This document shows positions 25,405 through 38,671 of a DNA stretch of 64,000 bases, one piece after another (positions within the stretch are counted from its first letter, which is position 1; every line of letters starts with the position of its first letter). The notes beneath the pieces were generated by a model. It did no database searches. It was not told the origin of the DNA and worked only from the letters and a program-made list of their open reading frames with translations. Source of the stretch: Watersipora subatra (Eukaryota > Bryozoa > Gymnolaemata > Cheilostomatida > Watersiporidae); NCBI RefSeq assembly GCF_963576615.1, contig NC_088708.1, positions 3,968,001 through 4,032,000 of the forward strand, given 5' to 3'. The translations under genes and the position numbers were made by a program.

Positions 25405-28400
25405 TCTAAAAGGAAAATGCTAATCTGAACTTCCCTAAAACGTTTCTATTTAAAAACTTGTTACATATTGATAAGTACCAAGGTTTAACTTTATACAAAA
25501 AGTTTCAACTCACAATATCAAATGGTTTAGCATACAAAATGGCCCAAACTACTTTGTTGACTCGCGCAACAAAAACTCTCCATAAGCTGATCAACAGCTG
25601 CGTCTCAGGACAATCTATAGCTTGTTTGTTAGCGCTTGAATAAACTAAGGATAATTCAATTGGAATAGCATTTAGTTTACTATATAATATGTTTAAAACA
25701 ACACGAGCCTTTCACCCTAGCGAGTTATAAAGTGCCACATTTGCGGGAACAATTCATCCTTAACTGAAGAGAGAATGCTACTTGTGTACATTGCGGTGTA
25801 TTAATTTATTCTTTGTTCAAACTTTATGTTGAGCGGTGAATGAGTAAATAATATATTAGAATCAATCATCGTGACAATAATGCATCCAATGATCAAGTTA
25901 CCTTTACAAAGCCTTTCAATGGCCGAGACACAAATAGAATGCAGACAAAAAACTTAATAAAGGAAAATCATTGTAAATCAAATTTATTCTAGCTGCGCCA
26001 GTGGAGCCAGCATATAGAATTATTTAGCATTTTATTTCATTAATCTTGTCACTAGTAGAGAGATCGTGTTCGCCCGTAACTACAATGCCTCTATTGTCTT
26101 CGTATCTCCTATCTAGAAATGACACACAGGCTCTGGGTAGAATTTTGAATAAGATATACATTGTAACATAGTGTAAACACGCAATTTAGGGAGACAGATG
26201 CGACCATATACTGTATTGAGTAAATAATTTAGACAACAGACTGCAGCTGTGATGCTACTAGCTGCTCGTGAACCCTTCACTATTCATCAATGCATTGATA
26301 AGCGAATTGCAGTGTTTATCTCTGCTCTCGGTCTTCTAATGAGAAACATAATACATACAAGCTAGTATAAAAGAATTACTGAAATAAAATCCAATTTACT
26401 GCAGTTCCCACAGGAAATTCCTAATTTTAACAACAACATTTATAGTATAGTTTGGAGCTGTGATGCTAGCATAGTTTATAAAGGTATAATAAACTTGTGG
26501 TCATAAAACACACAGAGGTTTTATTATTCTATTTATTAGGTTTATCATACTGATTAGCACAATCCAGCCAGTGTTTATAAGGGCTTGAGAGTGCAGCGTC
26601 CAGTCATCTCTCGGCTATTCAAGCCCACCCATCTGTCTCGACTATTGTTTAACGCTCTCCTTTTATCAAAAACACACCATGAACTTGATGTAGACAAACA
26701 ATACTTATCACTGATTTTCCTGCCAAGCGTGATGACACGGTACCACTAGATTAAATATGAAAAACTATTTAGCATAGAATAACTATCAGATAATTCTCTA
26801 CCCTTGTTATTGACGTGGCAATGGACTGGTGTCCACTCACACAGCCCTATACAATAAATATGTTGTTTGCTTATTAATGAGAGGCGACTAGGCTTTCAAG
26901 GATTTCATGAAAAGAAAGAAGCCAATTACAATAACTTTTTAACGCATCACCCTTTTGGCATCGCATCACCCTTTTGGCATCGGCATTCTAATAAGTTGAC
27001 CAGAGGCAATGATGCAATTACGACATAAAGAAACTGAAGACTGAAGATCCTTGTCTTACAATATTGCAAAATTCAACTCATCATGTTAGCAGACAATATT
27101 TTTAATTTGATATTTAAAAATATTGATCAAATTTGGCTAATCACGCTCAAGCATTCATATAGCCAGTTTAATTATGCTAATGCTGAGGCAAATCTACTCG
27201 GTAGAAGGAGGGTAGAAGGTTGTCAGTATGGCAAACCTGGTGACCAGTGCTTTAGAAAGTTTTCTTTTCTCAGCCAACTTCTTTCCAGGGCTTTAGCCGC
27301 TACAATATAACATTCTCAAGAGTAGTCAAATAATATTCCACCACTCTTTAGTGTTCCAACATAATTGTGGCCAGTACATGTTTGTATTTAAAATACTCTT
27401 TTCATGAGAAGAGCTCAATGAGAGTCAACGAATTCTATCACTATATAAGTGTGGATTGTTCGCTATGAAACATAACGACCTACAGCCAGCTCATAATATT
27501 TCACAATGTCTACGATATCCCACAGGATGCGCACAGAATATTATTATTAATGTATGAACACTATTATGTGTAGCGTTCATACTTATAACCACAAGGGTGG
27601 TGTTGTCAGTATGATGGTACCAAAGGTATTATTCCCGGCACGTTTGTCTACAAGGGATATCTACGAATCCACTCACATTATACTTCTCTACATATATCGT
27701 CAAGTTGAGCGCTTCGCTGTTGAGCTACTCAAGTCAAGACAGCGAGCAATACACAGACAAGTAGTAAAGATTCCGTAAAACATGCATAGTGCTGCTGTGG
27801 ATACAGAATACTGGTTACTACAGGGCTAGCTGAGAATATAGTCAAGCAAAGAGACTTACCTACCTAAGATAGATGATCGTTTGTGCTGTGTCTGACGTGA
27901 CTTGGCCTGCCTAGCACTCAACTAGACCAACTAGCTATGATTACAAAACAATACTCATGTAATTCACAAACTAGCTATTCATTGTTTGATACTAAAAGCA
28001 GTAAATATCTTGAGCAGAGGGCGGAGCTTAGTGATTATCATTATATTATTATAACCATTTGCCAGCGCTTATCTCGCTACAATACGATATTGACATAGAA
28101 AAGACAACCCTTTCGTATTATAATATTTATACAATGCGCAATTTATTGACAAACTAATGATGTCAGGGGTCATTTACTAGTGCGGAAAGGTGACAGGACC
28201 AAGAATATTCTATCATCAAAACATCTACTCAAAAAGCTTGCTTGATATCCATGAACTATCTGAATAAATTTTAAGCCTGAAAGTTAGCCGAATGATTTAC
28301 TGTACATGTATATATAATGGCTCGCAGAAGATAAGCATTGATAGTTCAACCAGCTTAACATGTCTACATGTTGAAAAGCATGCAGCGGTGCTGATGCTCA

Positions 28401-29854
28401 TCTTGACTGCCTGAATGTATTAAAGATGGTTAGTAAAGTTGGCAAAGTTGATAAGGATTTTATAAACTATATGGTGTAAAGTGTTAAACACGAACACCAT
28501 CACGTATCTACAGTTGAACAGCAGTAACTGCAAATACTAGCATACCACAAGTTTTATCTGTAAGTAGAGCAGAGGTAGGCAATTTAGTCAGTGTAAGGTG
28601 TCAGCTTTTTAGAGGTCAATGGTGCTTGATAGCAATTAGCGATTTTAAGTTTGAGCAAGGTTTAAACGAAAGTTGTGGTTTGTAATGGACTACATATATG
28701 AGAACGGGTACTTAGAAAAATACAATTCTAATGCCATTTATAAAAAGTTTTAGGGGGGGGGATTAAATAATCAAGGGCAATACAACAAATAAACAGCAAG
28801 TCCACTCCTCCTCATAGTAAAAATGCATCTATGAAGGAACATAATAGGCAATGTGATTTGCTGATGGCCTAGTCTTGCCTGATAGGAGGAGAGAGAGAGA
28901 AAGAGGTCTAGAGGAATTGGTATGTTTGATGAGTCAAACTAAAACGGTGTATTCTTTGCCTAAATATAGAGGAAGAAACGTTTAACTTGAGATCTACCAA
29001 CAACAGCATTAAGGTATCCGGGAACCATAATTAATCCATTGAGAAGGAAGTGAGAGGTCAAAGAAAAAGCTGCAGGCTAAGGTGTGGAAAATATAGAAAT
29101 ACCTATCAGAGACTTCTTTGACAAAAATATATTTGCATGGCGGTAATCTTGTACAAAACTTTCGTTAGACCGACACTATTGTACAGCGATTAAATCTAGG
29201 CCCATACCCCCCAGAGACCAAAGTCGAGGCCCTCCGAAATGTGTATGACGAGGTACATGCATGGGATCGAGTGGGAGCCCTGTGTCCAAAATGAAGACAT
29301 ACGGAGCGAGCAGGCAAAAGTAAAAGAAATCTTTGTTTACATCAGGAAGTGGTATGGCCATGTTTGTTGTAGGGAATAGAAAGGTGGCTGAAATGGGAAT
29401 AGGATGAAAGAGAGTGGCAGATCCAAGTAATGATGGGACTTTGAGAGAGATGATAAGGGTGATAGCGATAAATGATTGAGATGCATAGAAAGACGAGAAA
29501 AATAGATGGATAAATAGATAAAGAAACCTGATTGAATGAATGACCCGGTGAAATGGTCACCCAGATGAGCAAAATTAAGGCTATCTACATAAAAGGAGAA
29601 CTTAGCTAAAATCACCATTTCTAATTCAGACTAGTTAATATAACTAGCAGTAAAATCCTTCGCTAGAAAAGGCTATACATGTATATATAGGCCTATATAT
29701 ATATACTGACTATATATATATAGCCAGCATCATAATCATTTGCTGAGATTGTCTGGATATATATCAAACAATACAATAATCTGCTGACACTAGCTACATA
29801 TATAGCTGCATATAGATATATATGGTAACTAGCATCTTAATCATTCACTGAGAC
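25405..29854. other. non-coding region upstream of the zinc-finger gene
   Basis: Probably contains the promoter and a non-coding first exon of the zinc-finger gene, but no core motif is clear. Open frames are short and family-less. An 18-bp sequence (CGCATCACCCTTTTGGCAT) is duplicated in tandem near 26944-26980, and the poly-purine stretch near 28890 is simple sequence. Confidence 0.4.
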
Positions 29855-30305
29855 TAGCTAGAGATATAGCTAGCACCATCATCCTCTACAAAAACTAGCT
29901 AAAGATATATAGCTAGCATCATCATCTTCTACTAAGATTAGCTAGAGATATATAGCTAGTATCATCATCCTCTACTAAGACTAGCGAGAGAGATATAGCT
30001 AGCACCATCATCCTCTACTAAGACTAGCGAGAGAGATATAGCTAGCACCATCATCCTCTATTAAGACTAGCGAGAGAGATATAGCTAGCACCATCATCCT
30101 CTACAAAAACTAGCTAAAGATATATAGCTAGTATCATCATCCTCTACAAAAACTAGCTAGAGATATATAGCTAGTATCATCATCTTCTACTAAGATTAGC
30201 TAGAGATATATAGCTAGTATCATCATCCTCTACAAAAACTAGCTAGAGATATATAGCTAGCATCATCATCTTTTACTAAGACTAGCTAGGGATATATACT
30301 AGCAT
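29855..30305. repeat. 43-bp-class minisatellite, about 10 copies
   Basis: Units of about 42-45 bp consist of GATATATAGCTAG, ATCATCATC and CTCTACTAAGACTAG blocks. Three central units (about 29,980-30,090) are nearly identical GAGAGAGATATAG variants; outer units differ by small indels. A degenerate fringe of TATATA-rich units reaches left to about 29,690. Confidence 0.9.
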
Positions 30306-32743
30306 CTTCTGTTGGAAGTGGCTAGAAGCTTGCTACATTGAGAGGAGAAACTGAAACTAACAGTAGCAATTTCTATGATTGTTTGCTATTTCATAGCCAG
30401 TTTATAACCAACTCCTTTATAACACCAGTTATATATTCAAAATTCACAACTAAAATACAAAGAAAAATCATATATAATCCCAAATATAGATTACTGCCTG
30501 TCACATTTCAAATAAACCTTAAAATAAAACAAACATCATACTTGAGTGATAAGCACAAACAAAGGGTATATACACTACAAACAGCTGATGTTATGCAACA
30601 GCATAGTCCAAGCTAGAAGGCCTGCACTCATTTCCACATTGCTTAGAGAAGTATATACATGTAATGCTATTAAAGGGTATCAACCACTTGTCATTATTCA
30701 TTACCTGGCAGAAGTCAGTCAAGCAAAAGTACATTGTATAATGACCCGGCTTATCCCAAGACTAACTCTGCTTCATATTAGTATAGTTGAAAATTTCTTT
30801 CAATAAGTCTAATCTTTGCAGCTTCTTTTGCAATGGTAAAGAGTTGCACGGCTCCAGGTGTAAGTAATGGGTATATGAAATGATGCATGCTGGTGGTACC
30901 ACAGTAGTATTAATTATGCAGCTGGGATGCATTGAAAAGGCAACTTTATTGCCTTGAAACTAAATTGTGTCCATGTGCCACTTGCACACTGTGGTGCTTA
31001 CGGTGTCAAAATTTAGTTTGTAGAGTAAATAACAGAGCTGTTCATGCTATCCAAAGCCAATCAGAAAAGAAAACGTGGTAGGATGACTCTAATAAAAAAT
31101 AACTACAACTAAATCCAAATACATGTATGCAGACTGTTTCAACCAAGTCAAACCTAACAACAAAAAGACAGATTATGAATTATTATACATATTAAATACA
31201 GAAATCAAAAACATCACCTTGGGTTATAATTAAACTCGAATAAAAATTCCTTTCAAATTGGTGCTATTGGTTATAGAATGTAATTAATTTGTTTAAATTT
31301 TAACCTCATCGCAGATTACCTCAAATTGGTTCACTTTGCTGGAAAAACAAATTCACCCACTCGTAATTGAATGGCCTAAAAATAACAGTAGATGAAAAGC
31401 TAAAGCTGTAAGGCTATAAAGCTGTAAGGCTATAAAGCTGTAGTTAAGCTCATTACCTCATCTGATATGCCCACTACCCCTTGCATGACAGGTATAAGGA
31501 AATCTTGCAAATCATCTGGCTTTTTCATAATCTTGGTCCATAAAGACAGTCTCCCGGATAGTGCAATTAAGCTGAGAGAAGCATGCTTGCATAGAAGCAA
31601 TGACAGCAAGTCTAGGCTATGGTGAATGGCAGAAGATAAATTGATGTGAAATGGAAACTAGATAGAAATAAAACGGAGAGGGCTGAAATGCTACATGTAT
31701 TTACTGTGAGTGCTGGTTGAAATTCCGGCCTGCTGTTTGGATGAATGATTGAGCTAAAATTTTGACCATGGTTGACCATACCTGAATTTCTAAAACTAGT
31801 GATGCCAAATTATCAGCGTCTTGCCTGACTTTAGGCCTGTTCTAGAGACATTATGCAAGTTCAAACCTAATCTAAAACTAGTGAGTGCCGCATTTAAGGA
31901 CAGAGCGTGAAAACACTTCGAACGTTACTCTAGCATACATTTATCACCAATGTATTTTATATCCATGTTATATTTGCATTGACAATAAGTAACTCAAAAA
32001 ATGCTATACAGTAAGTATATTGTATATATACATATATATACTATATATATATATAGTATATTGAGCCTGCTGCCTTCACGAGGCTTACTTGCATAAAGAG
32101 AAGACAACTCTGAAAGTTCTTGTTTACTATATTATTGGTTTTCTGAACTTGTATTAGTACTACGTACATGCAAATGAACAAAATCTAAGAAAATTTAACG
32201 GCTTACAAAGCTAGTTGCAGTGTCAGCAAAAGATGAGATCTTAAAGTGAAAGACTTCATCTTTATGTGAAGTGACACTTCAGCAATAGGACTCCGTTTTT
32301 GTAAATCTTCGCATGTTTAATGCTATGCTGGTAGTACTCCTTTGACATGGTTTTTAACATTTTAGCAAAACCTGTGCAAGTTAATTCTTATTTTTCATAT
32401 TAAAATGATACATTTTAACAGAAATTTCTTCGTAATTGCATTTATCTCCCTTACCTGTCATATGCGTGTCACATTTTGATATTACCATTAAATTAATCGT
32501 AGTCTGTTGTACCTATCAATATTACTTTTAGACAACTGGTGATATTTAGAAAGGAAATTATATATCTTGCAGGAGTGTTAAATTTTCTAATTTGACACTT
32601 GGATTGTATTAATTACCCTTTTTACGAATATACATATAATTATAGGCCTTCAAGCATGAACATGTGCTGCGTAAATGTTGGTGATTTTGAAATGGAAAAG
32701 GTTGTTATGTCAAATGCACAATCGATCTAAGCTAAATATTCCT
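30306..32743. other. non-coding region
   Basis: Nothing gene-like. It contains a threefold 15-bp repeat AAGCTGTAAGGCTAT near 31401-31440 and a TA-rich simple repeat near 32015-32062. Confidence 0.45.
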
Positions 32744-34105
32744 ATTTCACTGAGGATAGCTCTGCGATCCTGCTGCTAGTGCTTGCGGTGTATATGAGAA
32801 GCCGGCTTTATCTGCGTAAAGCTCAATACATGTACACAAACATGATACAAAGACATTCGCTTTTTTCTCTGTAATTACAGCTTTTCAGTACCTCTAATTT
32901 AATTGGCTATTTATATGCTTTTCCCAGAATAAAGATTAGCTCCATAATACAAGCACTGGAGTTAAGCCACCATCTCATGCAATTGAACATATTGGTGTGC
33001 ATTTCAAGAACTCAACATTGATGCTCAAGCTGTCAAAGACAGGATCAATAAGTAACCAGATGCAGCATGAGCTTAGCAACAGAATGACATGACAGGAAGG
33101 GCAGTTTATACACAGTAGGAGCCAATGGGCACATTAGTCTTCATTTGCAAAGTACTAACTGGCATGTCTGTGATTGGTCAATTAAGTTAATTTCCATCAA
33201 GATATGTTAAGATTAGTGTGTAGAATGAATGCCTAAACTTTACAGCACCAGAATTTTTGAAGAAAGTGAAACTTCTATCAACCATCTCTCCACGTTAATT
33301 CAGTCTATCAGGACAAGTCCCCCATGAAAACTCTTCCAGCTGTGTTTGATAGCTACATGTAACTATAGGTATGATAGTTATAACTCATTCAGCTATATGT
33401 ATGACAGCTGAATGAGTTATAGCTATCATACCTATAGCTACATGTACCTATCATACATATAGCTGAATGAGTTATAGCTATCATACTTATAGCTACATGT
33501 AGCTATCATACATATAGCTGAATGAGTTTTCATGGGTGACTTGTCCTAATAGGCTGAATTAACGTGGAGAGATGGTTGATAGAAGTTTCACATTCTTCAA
33601 AAATTCTGGTGCTGTAAAATTTAGGCATTCTACACACTAATCTTAACCTATCTTGATGGAAATTAACTTCTTTGACCAATCAGAGGCATGCCAGTTAGTA
33701 TTTTGCAAATGAAGACCAATGTGCCCATTAGCTCCTGTGTATAAACTGCCTTTCCTGTCATGTCATTCTGCTGTTAAGCTCATGCTGCATCTGGTTACTT
33801 ATTGATCCTGTCTTTGACAGCTTGAGCATCAAAGTTGAGTTCATGAAATGCACACCAATATGTTCAATTACATGAGATGGTGGCTTAATCACAGCGCTTG
33901 TATTACGGGCTAATCATTATTCAGGAAAAAGCATATAAATAGCCCATTAAATTAGAGGTAATGAAAAGCTGTAATCACAGAGAAAAAAGCGAATGTCTTT
34001 GTATCATGTTTATGTACATATATTGAGCTTTACACGGATAAAGCCGGCTTCCCATATACGCCGCAAGCACCAGCGACAGGATCGCAGAGCTATCCTCAGT
34101 GAAAT
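32744..34105. repeat. long inverted repeat (palindrome), arms about 585 bp
   Basis: The left arm 32744-33333 is the reverse complement of the right arm 33524-34105, over 90% identical by eye with small indels. Paired landmarks: GAGCTTAGCAACAGAATGAC against GTCATTCTGCTGTTAAGCTC, and GTTAATTCAGTCTATCAGGA against TCCTAATAGGCTGAATTAAC. The 190-bp centre holds shorter direct and inverted copies of AGCTATCATACATATAGCTG. No coding frame is conserved between arms. It could be a fold-back transposon or an inverted duplication; a transcript would form a very long hairpin. Confidence 0.9.
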
Positions 34106-35273
34106 GGGAACCTACGTGCCGAGTACCACCGGTAGTTGCCGGCGGTCAACGCAAGAGTTCAACGCTGTTCAACTTTCACAAGGAGCTGCAGGCAAAACCT
34201 TCCCGAAATGCACTGTACAGGTGAAGGTCAGCACTTCTGAAACGGCATGGCGAGCAGCTATTTTTATTTGATAATCAGTGATGCAGTTTTATGTGAACAT
34301 AGCCGCCGAGCCTAGCGCCACAAGTGGTTTGCTGTGCGAGCTTACCGCTGAGGTCTCGCAGCCGAGGAACGATGCTTAATGAACATATTATACAAAGATA
34401 CAAATATCTTTTGGTTCAGTCTATATTGAGTGGGAAGAAATTATTGCCCATTGGTTTGTGTTTTCTCAGCATGAATTAGAAATATAGAGAAAAACAGTGA
34501 TGAAATGGGAATAAGTATATTATTTGTAACACGTTTGAGTGTGGCCAATGAGTTTCATATAGATAGACAACTAAAAAGCAGAAGTAATCAATAACAAAAG
34601 CAAAAAGCTACCACAATACATTAGTCCTAAATGTATGAGTAGATTTATAAAACAAGCAAAAAAGTTGTGAATCACTGAACACAGAATTTTAGATTTTGTG
34701 TAAAAAATGGTAAAACTAACAATTACAGGAATGAACAAGTAACAACTTAGTTGATAAACTAATTTAAAAAATAAACGAAATAATCAAACATACTTTAAAA
34801 CCAATAGAGAGTGCTAAATAGCCAAATTTTATTTTCGCATGTAAATAATTTAAAATACTTGAAGCTGGTGGCTAGCAAAGATAGTATTTTGATTTAATTG
34901 AGATTAAATTTAGCAGTTGGAATTCTGTAAGTTGTATTTCTAAAACTTTCCCTGAGTAGTTGCTTACATGCCAATTTTCACTAAATTTGGTGCAGCAGTT
35001 TAGAAGTCTATATGAAACCTGGATATTTGAAAGTCTAGCTCATAGAGGAGCATTTATTATATTTTGAAGATCACAAACAAAACTTTAAAAGCAAACTACA
35101 TGTAACCTAATTAACCCCACTAAATTAAAAACAGGAAAGATCTGTAAAACAAGGTTTTGGACCAGTCGAGACAATTAAAAAAACAATTTAATAATTGGAA
35201 AAATTCATATTTAGTAATTTAGTGGTTTAATACATTAATTATAAAATAACTTCTATGACATTTAAATTTAATA
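34106..35273. other. non-coding region
   Basis: The first 290 bp are more GC-rich than the surroundings. On the minus strand 34313-34385 includes CTCAGCGGTAAGC, which resembles a tRNA A box, but no good B box follows. The remainder is AT-rich with no features seen. Confidence 0.4.
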
Positions 35274-35275
35274 TA

Positions 35276-36495
35276 CCGCAAAGCCTTCAACTGAACGCTA
35301 CCTCACCTCTATTTGACAACCAGTATGGGAGAAGGGTTGAAAAATAGAGCGCCACCCTTCAATTGAACGTCACCTTCATTTGACCGCCACTTTGACATTC
35401 TTTGATCTTTACGAACCCATAATAGCAAGTGATCAGTAGAAGTGTCCACAAAATCGTGTTAATAATGAATTGCTTACATCAATAACAATTCTCTTGTTGT
35501 CCAACTCTAAGGCTTTTCATTTTTTTGCTAAAACTTTGAAAGCAACACTATAGAAATAATTAATAACTACATCAGGCTAATAGTAGTTTCTCGTTTAACG
35601 CGGTCTTGATACTTCGATATACATGTATGTAAAAAACAGTTTAAATTTATGATGGTATATGAGTTTTGCTACTACATTGGTAGTTGGTGGTATATGCTAG
35701 TTTTAGGCTAAAAGTTGTGCTTAAAGCGCATGCGGCTAAAAGTTTATCACTATTTGTGCGAAATGCAACACATAAAAGCTTTGTTCTGCTAAAAAAACTG
35801 TTTCGATGATAATATCGACTAGTTCAGCAGTGCATAAGAAGAGTTGAGGGCAGAAGACATTGTGGAAGGTATTGAACAACCAAAAAATCTTCATTCAATC
35901 AAAAGCAACAATTAGAACGCAACTGGTTGAACAGATAAAGTAAATATTTTTGTTTCAAAAACATGAACTTTTGTTTCCGGATGTATTATAAGTATGGTTC
36001 GTTTATGTCACTTGCTCATGAATATATATTTGTAGCATTTGATAGATTATTGTTATATAACTTATAAACTTGCAGATTTATAGCATATTATTTGATAGGA
36101 TCATTGCAGTCATCTCATTTTACAATGGATCGATGGTCGTAACTCCTCTTCCATTGCACATAAAAGCTAGTTTTAGCTGCAAACTGTAGCAAACATATCA
36201 ATGAGTGCAATGAGCTTTTATACAACATTGTTAAATAAAGATATAAAATAAAAATATGTCTTCAAATTTAGAATGAAAAGAAAATTGCAAATTTTGCAAA
36301 TTGCAAAACAGCAAATTGCAATCCAGGCTATAAGATCATCATAGGTTAATTGCAATAGATATCAATTGGTAGAGATATTTCTCCGTTTCTCAATGCATTT
36401 ATCAAGAGGTCTTTGACAAGTTAGAGGTAAAAAATATAGTGTTGAGTTGGGGTTGAAAAATAGAGTGCCATGGCATTCAATTAGAGATTTTACAG
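35276..36495. mobile_element. Tigger/mariner-like DNA transposon, copy 2
   Basis: Bounded by TA at 35274-35275 and 36496-36497. The left end (CCGCAAAGCCTTCAACTGAA) is a mutated form of the family terminus; the right end reads TAGAGATTTTACAG. It shares long interior blocks with copy 1 at 11983-13657 (for example GGAGAAGGGTTGAAAAATAG and GCTAAAAGTTTATCA). It lacks the Harbinger-like MITE. It abuts the gypsy gag remnant at 36498 and probably inserted into that element, whose 5' LTR is not visible further left. Confidence 0.7.
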
Positions 36496-36497
36496 TA

Positions 36498-37400
36498 TAT
36501 GAGAACTTTGATGTAGAAGAAACAGATTATGATAAAGTGATGAAAGTTTTCGATGATTTTTGCAAACCACAGGATGAAACCGTTATAACAAAACATAGGT
36601 TGCTGAATATGAAACAGAATAGACAAAGCATCGAAGAATTTGGAACCAAACTGAAAACACAGGCGAGACTATGCAAGTTCGCTACATTAACCGATGACCC
36701 AACATGCCATACTTTAGTACAGGGATTTGATGATATTAGATTAAGAAACAAACTGCTTATCTAGGCTTGTGAAGGGCCTCTCTTTAGATGTGGCACTCAA
36801 AATGGCTAGGGAGAGTGCTGTTGCCGCTACACACATGAAAGAATTGGGGGTAGAACACCGACAGAGGTGGTACACAAAATGGGATTGTATGATAGAAGAA
36901 AACAACCACAAAATAGAAAATACGTACAGCAAAGCCTAAATGAAAATTTCAACACGAGCAAATGTGAATTCTGTGAAACTTAATACAAGAGAGGCTCATC
37001 CAGCTGCCCAGCTTATGGAGGCACCTGCTGCTACTGTCAGAAAAAGAATCATTTTGAAAGAGCATGCAAGAAAAGAGAGCAAATGAAATAAGAAAGAAGT
37101 CAAACCGAAGTTCATCCTTCCAAACAGCTCAGTAGCGTACGAGGAACTACTAGCGATGGATCAACTGACAGTCAGCAAAGTTGGAAAGATATTGCTTGTC
37201 TATCTGACACACAAAAAACAAAAGCTTGATCACTAGCTTGACACAGCTGCAGCCAGAAACATTATCACAGTGAAGGACTATAAGAAGCTAGGAGAGCGGC
37301 AAATAAAGCTCAGCCAGGTAGTGATGGTGAGCTACAATGGTGAGCTAATGCCAAGCTAAGGAACAACATCTATTCAATTTGAAGAACTACCCAAACCCAT
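36498..37400 (+). pseudogene. gypsy gag and protease remnant
   Basis: The first stretch to 36764 is a retroelement capsid-like frame (KHRLLNMKQNRQSIEEFGTK, LVQGFDDIRLRNKLL). A frameshift follows, then a CCHC zinc knuckle at about 37029-37077 (CYCQKKNHFERAC), the nucleocapsid RNA-binding motif. Around 37235-37275 LDTAAARNIIT is the protease active-site region with the expected DTG changed to DTA. Several in-frame stops separate these blocks, so nothing here is functional. Confidence 0.75.
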
Positions 37401-37489
37401 AGATTTTGAAAGTCAGGACCAACAATTGCCCATATCCGGTTATTGGAGCAGATGCATGTTAATGTTGTACAGGTAGGAGTTAGAGTTAC

Positions 37490-38446
37490 TAAGAAATGGC
37501 TGATTGAAAACTATGATGACGTATTCAAAGGACTAGGACTGATGCCTGGTGAATACGAGTTTAAGTTGAATAAATCAATACTTCCAGTCCAATACTGATC
37601 GATGAAAACTACTGTCAAGATGTAGAATAACATTATAAAGAAGATAAGAGAAATGGAAACAGCAGGTATTATCTCACGCGTAGATAAACTCACAGAATAA
37701 ACATCATCACAGGTAGCCGTGAGGAAACCAAACGAAGCCACTCATAAATGTAGTAATCCAAAGGATTTGAACAAGGCAATTATACGCAACCACTACCCCA
37801 TCTCTATGTTAGACGAGGTTTTACCCAGGTTGACGAATGCGAAATGCTTTTCTTTGCGTGATGCTAAGCATGGATTCTTTCTGGTCAAGTTAGCTGAAAA
37901 CTACAGAGAATTGACAACATTTTGGACAACCCTTGGAAAATACTGCTGAAACCGCATGCCCTTTGGTTTATCATCAAGTAGGAAAAAATAATAAAGAAGA
38001 CTTCATGTGGTACTAAATACATGTAGGTTAGAAAGAGTGGAAGTCCTAACTGACTTACTTTTACTCACACGTACTGATATATGGAGTGGGTGAAAGTGAA
38101 GAACAAGCAAGAGTTGATTATGATGTAAAATTTCTGAATGTCATGGATCGAATAAAGGAGTGAAAATATATAGTTAAAAATGAAACTATGTCGAACGGGG
38201 ATAAAATACATGGGTCACATAATCACAGCAGAAGGAATTAGGCAAGACCCAGAGAAAGTACAAGGGCAGAAGGACATGGCAGAACCAACAGATGCAACAA
38301 AAGTCAAAAGATTTTTATGTACAGCAAACTATCTTGCTAGATTCGTGCCACACTTACCCATATTAGCTGAGAAACTAAGAGAGGCAGCAAGAAAACCTAA
38401 GGATGACAGAAATTTACATCTGAAGAGGAAGAGCGAAAGGCGTTGA
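37490..38446 (+). pseudogene. gypsy reverse transcriptase remnant
   Basis: Recognisable blocks: NYDDVFKGLGLMPGEYEF, METAGIIS, NPKDLNKAIIRNHYPI with LDEVLPRLTNAKCFS, RMPFGLSS near 37954-37977, LIYGVGESEEQAR near 38070, and IKYMGHIITAEGIRQDPEKV then KRFLCTANYLARFVPHL from 38200. The catalytic YxDD box expected just before LIYG is lost and the sequence around it is scrambled. Stops occur at several points. Order and spacing are those of Ty3/gypsy polymerases. Confidence 0.8.
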
Positions 38447-38671
38447 ATGATCTGAAGGAAACTATAAGAAAAGATACACTACTACGATATTATGACCGAA
38501 ATGGGACAGCAGCCATAGAGTGTGACGCAAGTAAAAAGGAACTTGGAGCAGTACTAACCCAAAAAAGAAAACCAATTAGCTTTGCATCCAGGACACAAAC
38601 AGAAACAGAAGTATCATCTGTTGGAGCTCGAGTGCCCTGCGGACATTTGTGCATGCCGCAAGTTTGATCAA

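Noticed and set aside
34313-34385. Minus-strand tRNA gene
   Set aside because: An A-box-like CTCAGCGGTAAGC is present, but there is no acceptable B box and no cloverleaf.
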